A stretch of 64,000 nt of DNA from Fontibacillus phaseoli (GTDB lineage Bacteria; Bacillota; Bacilli; Paenibacillales; Paenibacillaceae). How positions within the stretch are numbered: the stretch's first letter is position 1; each line of letters starts with the position of its first letter. Position numbers and translations under genes: made by a program. The stretch is taken from NCBI RefSeq assembly GCF_003337355.1, contig NZ_QPJW01000011.1, positions 69,271 to 133,270 of the forward strand, in the 5' to 3' direction. The notes beneath the pieces were generated by a model. That model searched no databases, had not been told where the DNA came from, and was given only the letters and a program-made list of their open reading frames with translations. Below, piece by piece: positions 60,316 through 64,000 of this stretch.

Positions 60316-61260
60316 TCAGCATTCTTGTTGATATAGGGCAATAATCCGCTCCGCCCGGGTTTTGATTTCCTGCGCTACAGAAACGGGATGCTCGACTTTA
60401 ACGAAATCGCCGAAGCCAAGAATCATGGAATAAAACCACTCGTCCAGCGAAAAGATCGCCTGAACCGCAAAATCCCCGCCCTGCATCGGAACGATTTGTT
60501 CTGGAGAAAACATGTCCCCCATCCGATAACGGGCTTCAGGCCGAAAGATCAGCCTGACCTCGCATTCTTCCTTGTGGGACCAGGCCGGATTCCAGCTATA
60601 ACCGTCCAATACCGGAGCATCCCTCGGGGTAAAAGACTCCGGCAGCAGCGACAATTCCGTTACTCGGGACAACCGGAACATCCGGAAATCCCCGCGCATC
60701 CGGCAATATCCCTGCAGATACCAAGCCGACCCTTTCATAACAAGCGCTGACGGTTCCACAATGCGGGCGTTCTCCGTTCCATCCTGGTTGATATAGCTTA
60801 GCTTCGCCAGGTGTTTATCCTGAACCGCTTGCCTGAGCAGCGTTACTTTTTGCTTGACGGCAGGTCCCTGACCCCAAGGCTGGAAATCAAAAACCAGGCT
60901 CCCCCCTTTGGACTCCCAAACCGATTTGTCCGCAGGTTGCAGCAGCGTTTTGAATTTTTCCTGCAAATCGCTATAAGTCCGGTCCTCCATCGCCTGGGTT
61001 ACTCCTTGAATGGCAGCGAGAAGCGAAGAGACTTCCCCCTGGGACACCAGATGCCGGTCCAGTTTATACCGGTCCATAATTTCGAATCCGCCGCTGATTC
61101 CCTGCACGGCCATTACCGGAATGCCCGCCCGGTTTAACGTTTCCATATCCCTATATATCGTTTTGACGGACACTTCAAACCGTTCCGCCAGTTCTTTGGC
61201 ACTCATCCGGCCCCGGTTCAACAGCAAGACCGTCATAGCCAGCAAACGTTCCATTTTCAC
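60316..61260 (-). CDS. WYL-domain HTH transcriptional regulator (YafY-type)
   Basis: A 314-residue regulator starting at GTG 61260, eight bases after AAGGAGGG. The N-terminal HTH_11/DeoR-like winged helix (ERLLAMTVLLLNRGRMSAKELAERFEVSVKTIYRDMETLNRAGIPV) is followed by the WYL domain (about 140-225; PSALVMKGSAWYLQGYCRMRGDFRMFRLSRV, where the WYL triad reads WYL) and a C-terminal WCX-like extension. It probably senses a nucleotide or small ligand and controls the adjacent effector-binding and GNAT genes. Confidence 0.9.
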   Translation of the reverse strand: MKMERLLAMTVLLLNRGRMSAKELAERFEVSVKTIYRDMETLNRAGIPVMAVQGISGGFEIMDRYKLDRHLVSQGEVSSLLAAIQGVTQAMEDRTYSDLQEKFKTLLQPADKSVWESKGGSLVFDFQPWGQGPAVKQKVTLLRQAVQDKHLAKLSYINQDGTENARIVEPSALVMKGSAWYLQGYCRMRGDFRMFRLSRVTELSLLPESFTPRDAPVLDGYSWNPAWSHKEECEVRLIFRPEARYRMGDMFSPEQIVPMQGGDFAVQAIFSLDEWFYSMILGFGDFVKVEHPVSVAQEIKTRAERIIALYQQEC

Positions 61261-61359
61261 CGTGGTGCCCTCCTTTCTCTTCAAAACAAGCTACTGCTGC
61301 AGACCCGTGTTATCGAGCATGTAACGCATGCCCCTCACCTCGTTCACGCGTCCGTGCAA

Positions 61360-61548
61360 ATTAACTGTATTTCTCCCAGCTAATTACTTCGTCTTCCTCC
61401 ATTGAACTAAATTAGCCGGAAAACATCCATCTAATTTTGCCGAAATTCGATAAGCTAAGCGAAAATGGGGCAAATAGCTGTAGAGTTTCCAGCTAAATGT
61501 CACGAATCGCATGAAACAGCAGAATTAACTGGAGTTTTCCCTGTTAAT
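61360..61548. repeat. Four-palindrome intergenic element, copy 3
   Basis: Imperfect palindromes at 61360-61384, 61411-61435, 61473-61498 and 61524-61548 with centre spacings of about 51, 63 and 50 bp, in the same order and orientation as copies 1 and 2. It fills most of the gene-free stretch 61285-61578. Confidence 0.8.
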
Positions 61549-61578
61549 TTTCTCTAACGCAGCGTTATGGGCAATAAG

Positions 61579-61604
61579 AAAGCCCGGCGATCCGCCGGGC
61601 TTTA
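61579..61604 (-). terminator. Terminator of the SDR gene at 61644
   Basis: AAAGCCCGGCG-ATC-CGCCGGGCTTT, a perfect 11-bp stem, 40 bp past the stop codon. Confidence 0.88.
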
Positions 61605-61643
61605 CTTACGTTCCTTACCACCATCTATTCCATTGTAACTTAC

Positions 61644-62396
61644 TTATTTCGCCGTATATCCGCCATCGATCGGAAGCTCAATCCCGGTAATGTAGGACGA
61701 TTCGTCCGAAGCCAGAAACAATACGCCTGCCGCTATGTCTTCCGCGAGACCCAGACGAGGAAGCGGGGTCACGGAATGGAACCAGGCTTTCATTTTCTCG
61801 TCTTCCATCAATCCTTCGGTCATCGGCGTTTGGATAATGCCCGGATGCACGGAGTTGCAGCGAATGTTGTGCTTAGCAAAGTCAACCGCCGTGGCTTTTG
61901 TAAGCATGCGCACGGCGCCTTTACTTGCAGTGTACGGGCCTGCTCCATTACCGCCGGTCAAGCCGGCGATGGAAGAAATATTCACGATGGAACCTCCGCC
62001 ATTATCGATCATGTGCGGAATGACGTATTTTTGACCCAGGAACACGCTCTTGATATTAATGTCCATAACCTTGTTCCAAAGTTCGACTGTAGTGTCCATC
62101 ATCGGCGTAGGACTGGAAATGCCGGCATTGTTGATCAAAATGTCGATTTTACCGAACTTCGCAACCGCTTCGTCCACTACGCGCTTCCAGTCGTCTTCGG
62201 AAGTTACATTGTGAACCACGCCGAGGGCTTCGCCGCCGTTTTGATTAATTTCTTCCGCAGCAGCCAGGACTTTATCTTCCTGAATATCCGTAATGACTAC
62301 CTTGGCTCCTTCCCTGGCAAAAAGAAGCGCATCGGCTTTCCCCATGCCTCCGGCGGCACCTGTAATAATAGCTACTTTATTATCTAATCTCCCCAT
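61644..62396 (-). CDS. Short-chain dehydrogenase/reductase
   Basis: A 250-residue classical SDR. The cofactor site is TGAAGGMG (12-19), with NNAG at 89-92; catalytic S142, Y155 and K159 (NISSIAG, YTASKGA); and a C-terminal GIELPIDGGYTAK end. Asp37 at the end of beta2 (VVITDIQE) points to NAD preference. It resembles glucose-1-dehydrogenase and cyclohexanol-dehydrogenase-like enzymes; the substrate is unknown. AGGAGG precedes the ATG. The MarR gene lies 44 bp upstream on the same strand. Confidence 0.9.
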   Translation of the reverse strand: MGRLDNKVAIITGAAGGMGKADALLFAREGAKVVITDIQEDKVLAAAEEINQNGGEALGVVHNVTSEDDWKRVVDEAVAKFGKIDILINNAGISSPTPMMDTTVELWNKVMDINIKSVFLGQKYVIPHMIDNGGGSIVNISSIAGLTGGNGAGPYTASKGAVRMLTKATAVDFAKHNIRCNSVHPGIIQTPMTEGLMEDEKMKAWFHSVTPLPRLGLAEDIAAGVLFLASDESSYITGIELPIDGGYTAK

Positions 62397-62440
62397 GTTG
62401 AGTCCTCCTGATTTTAGTTAGTCTCGATGGTATCCGGCTC

Positions 62441-62878
62441 CTAACCGGGATTTTTCTGTAAAGCGTCAAGCATCTTTTGGTAGGATGCCACTAGCAAATC
62501 CAACTCGCGCTCGGTGAATTGTGACCAGAGATGGCGCGTCAGTTCCTTGTACTTTGTTAACAACCGCTTCTCCACTTCCCGGCCCTGTTCCGTCAGGGAC
62601 AGGTTTACGCTCCGCCGATCCGTATCGGACGTTCTCCGCTCAAGGTATCCCTTACGGACCAATTTATTCGTCAGATTGGTCACGGCGGGCAAAGTTACGT
62701 CCAGCTCTTGAGCCAACTCCGAGCTATTCCTCTGTTCGGTCTTGCTCAAAATTTGCAGAATCAGATATTGCTGCGCAGTAAGATCGGGATCCAGCAATTT
62801 GCCGTATGAGACCACGAACTTAGTCATCTGTTGCGACAACATAAATGAGAGTAAATCACCTTTGTCCAGCCTGATCAC
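62441..62878 (-). CDS. MarR-family transcriptional regulator
   Basis: A repressor of up to 145 residues with the MarR winged helix (LTAQQYLILQILSKTEQRNSSELAQELDVTLPAVTNLTNKLVRKGYLERRTSDTDRRSVNLSLTEQG). The frame starts at GTG 62878, which lacks a clear ribosome site; the in-frame ATG 36 bases further on is the alternative. It lies upstream of one SDR gene and divergent from another, with an AATAGTTAA dyad in the shared promoter, so it may control both. Confidence 0.85.
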   Translation of the reverse strand: MIRLDKGDLLSFMLSQQMTKFVVSYGKLLDPDLTAQQYLILQILSKTEQRNSSELAQELDVTLPAVTNLTNKLVRKGYLERRTSDTDRRSVNLSLTEQGREVEKRLLTKYKELTRHLWSQFTERELDLLVASYQKMLDALQKNPG

Positions 62879-62911
62879 CTCAGCATCATAAAATAATAGT
62901 TATTACCTTTA

Positions 62912-62935
62912 AATAGTTAATACCGTTTAACTATT
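62912..62935. promoter_or_regulatory. MarR-type operator dyad
   Basis: AATAGTTAA and TTAACTATT, perfect 9-bp arms separated by 6 nt, about 35 bp before the MarR gene. Confidence 0.65.
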
Positions 62936-63085
62936 AGAATTTAATAATACTTCTCATTTCGGAGCGAGTCAAGAATGTCATGGTGGGAGTTGCTGCCTTT
63001 GTATCCTTTAACATGGAAGATGGACCTGATTATCCTTTATAATAAAAAAACAAAATAAACTAAATCTAAATAGGAGGGAATAGAA

Positions 63086-63805
63086 ATGGAACTTCAAAAC
63101 AAAACAGCTATTATCACAGGTGCGGGCAAAGGAATCGGTAAGGCGCTAGCTGTTGCGCTCGCCAAGGAAGGCGTAAATCTCGGTTTGATCGCGCGCACTG
63201 CATCGGACTTGGAATCTTTGCAGCAAGAACTCGGCAAAACATATGGAATCAAGGTACTTATCGCTCCGGCCGACATTTCCGAGCAAGCCGAGGCTGCTGC
63301 TGCCGTGTCCAAGCTCATCGGAGAGCTTGGTTCCGCGGATATTTTGATCAACAATGCAGGGATCGCCCAATTTGGCACCTTGATGGATATGGACCCTGCA
63401 GACTGGGAGCGAATCATCCGCATAAATCTGATGGGTACTTATTATGTTACCCGTGCCGTCCTGCCTCATATGCTTGAAAAACAAAGCGGCGACATTATCA
63501 ATGTCGCTTCTACAGCCGGGGAACGCGGCTTTGCAACCGGTTCGGCTTATTGCGCCTCCAAATTCGCCCTGCTCGGGTTGACCGAATCTCTGCTGCAAGA
63601 GGTCCGCAAATCCAACATCCGCGTCGTCGCCCTTACCCCTAGTACGGTGAATACCGAACTTGCCGAAAAGGCAGGGCTCAAAATCGGAGACGAAGACCGG
63701 ATGATGCAGCCGGAGGATGTTGCCGAGCTCGCCTTGGCCACGCTGAAGCTGCCGAAGCGGGTCTTCGTCAAAACCGCGGGGATCTGGACCACCAACCCGC
63801 AGTAA
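63086..63805 (+). CDS. Short-chain dehydrogenase, FabG-like 3-ketoacyl reductase
   Basis: A 239-residue classical SDR with TGAGKGIG (11-18), NNAG at 89-92, and catalytic S142, Y155 and K159 (NVASTAG, YCASKFA). Arg37-Thr after beta2 (LIARTAS) indicates NADPH. The overall wording (KTAIITGAGKGIGKALAVALAKEGVNLGLIAR and EVRKSNIRVVALTPSTVNTELA) fits the FabG-like 3-oxoacyl reductase or YqjQ/YdfG group. AGGAGG precedes the ATG; a strong terminator follows. It is divergent from the MarR gene. Confidence 0.9.
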   Translation: MELQNKTAIITGAGKGIGKALAVALAKEGVNLGLIARTASDLESLQQELGKTYGIKVLIAPADISEQAEAAAAVSKLIGELGSADILINNAGIAQFGTLMDMDPADWERIIRINLMGTYYVTRAVLPHMLEKQSGDIINVASTAGERGFATGSAYCASKFALLGLTESLLQEVRKSNIRVVALTPSTVNTELAEKAGLKIGDEDRMMQPEDVAELALATLKLPKRVFVKTAGIWTTNPQ

Positions 63806-63822
63806 GCAGATATGCTCACATT

Positions 63823-63862
63823 AAAATCCCGCCGTCCAAGTTAATGGATGGCGGGATTTTTT
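63823..63862. terminator. Bidirectional terminator
   Basis: AAAATCCCGCC and GGCGGGATTTTTT enclose a TCCA/TGGA pairing. It separates the SDR gene from the convergent partial gene. Confidence 0.9.
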
Positions 63863-63868
63863 ACGGTC

Positions 63869-64000
63869 TTATTTCTTCCGGACTCCCGCCCGCGGCCCTA
63901 CGTTCACGAATACATTGATAGCGAACAAAATAACGCTCACCACGACCAGCGTCGCGCCGATCGGGATGATCGCTTCAAACGACTCCTTGCCCTCCGGCAC
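63869..64000 (-). CDS. 3' end of an unidentified membrane protein (partial)
   Basis: The last 43 codons of a minus-strand gene running off the window. They encode a hydrophobic helix (IIPIGATLVVVSVILFAINVF) followed by a short basic tail (GPRAGVRKK). The gene stops just inside the shared terminator. The fragment is too short to name a family; it looks like the final membrane helix of a polytopic protein. Confidence 0.6.
   Translation of the reverse strand: MPEGKESFEAIIPIGATLVVVSVILFAINVFVNVGPRAGVRKK

Overview
The window looks like a chromosomal segment of a Paenibacillus-type soil Bacillota. The coding style is Gram-positive, with strong AGGAGG ribosome sites and an intermediate GC content. 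The two carbohydrate loci pair lipoprotein-dependent ABC importers with YesM/YesN-type two-component systems. The aldouronate cluster (substrate-binding protein, two permeases, GH43, GH10, GH67) has the layout I recall from Paenibacillus xylan degraders. I saw no rRNA, tRNA, CRISPR array or prophage.

Layout. 1-11 kb holds a diguanylate cyclase, a secreted hypothetical protein, an AzgA-like purine permease, an LmrB/LmrA-type efflux pump with its TetR repressor, an aldo/keto reductase, a GyrI-like protein, and a YeiH-type transporter divergent from a LysR regulator. 11.4-12.7 kb is an IS3-family element whose orfB is broken by an amber codon. 13-24 kb holds an SRPBCC-ArsR pair with twin operator palindromes, then an alpha-galactoside locus: GH36, binding protein, response regulator and kinase on one strand, two permeases on the other. 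24-27 kb holds an LLM flavin oxidoreductase and an XRE/TPR regulator followed 3 nt later by a 35-residue exported-peptide gene, a candidate RRNPP-like quorum-sensing pair. 27-33.6 kb is a nitrite-assimilation operon (nirB-nirD-FNT channel-cobA). Its leader RNA carries a dual-hexaloop ANTAR motif overlapping a terminator, and it faces a gene for an ANTAR protein and a TrpD2-like protein.

33.6-53.7 kb is the glucuronoxylan/aldouronate region: a GH8 remnant, an internally deleted uxaC, a GntR regulator, GH115, GH67, GH10, GH43, ABC permeases and binding protein, and two AraC-type response regulators flanking one histidine kinase. Four genes there carry lesions: GH8 (fragment), uxaC (in-frame deletion), GH115 (in-frame TGA 70 codons before the natural end) and the kinase (ochre codon before the first membrane helix). 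The same GntR-type palindrome occurs at both ends of the region. 53.8-64 kb holds an aldo/keto reductase, an Mhq-like quinone/electrophile-resistance operon with its MarR regulator and a 15-bp-phased operator array, a GNAT-YoaP protein, a WYL regulator with an effector-binding protein, two SDRs, a second MarR regulator and the 3' end of an unidentified membrane protein.

Three intergenic elements (about 12.95, 23.65 and 61.36 kb) share an architecture I do not recognise: four imperfect 25-nt palindromes in a fixed order with centre spacings of about 50, 62-72 and 50 bp. All calls come from reading the sequence and from recalled family knowledge; no database search was run.
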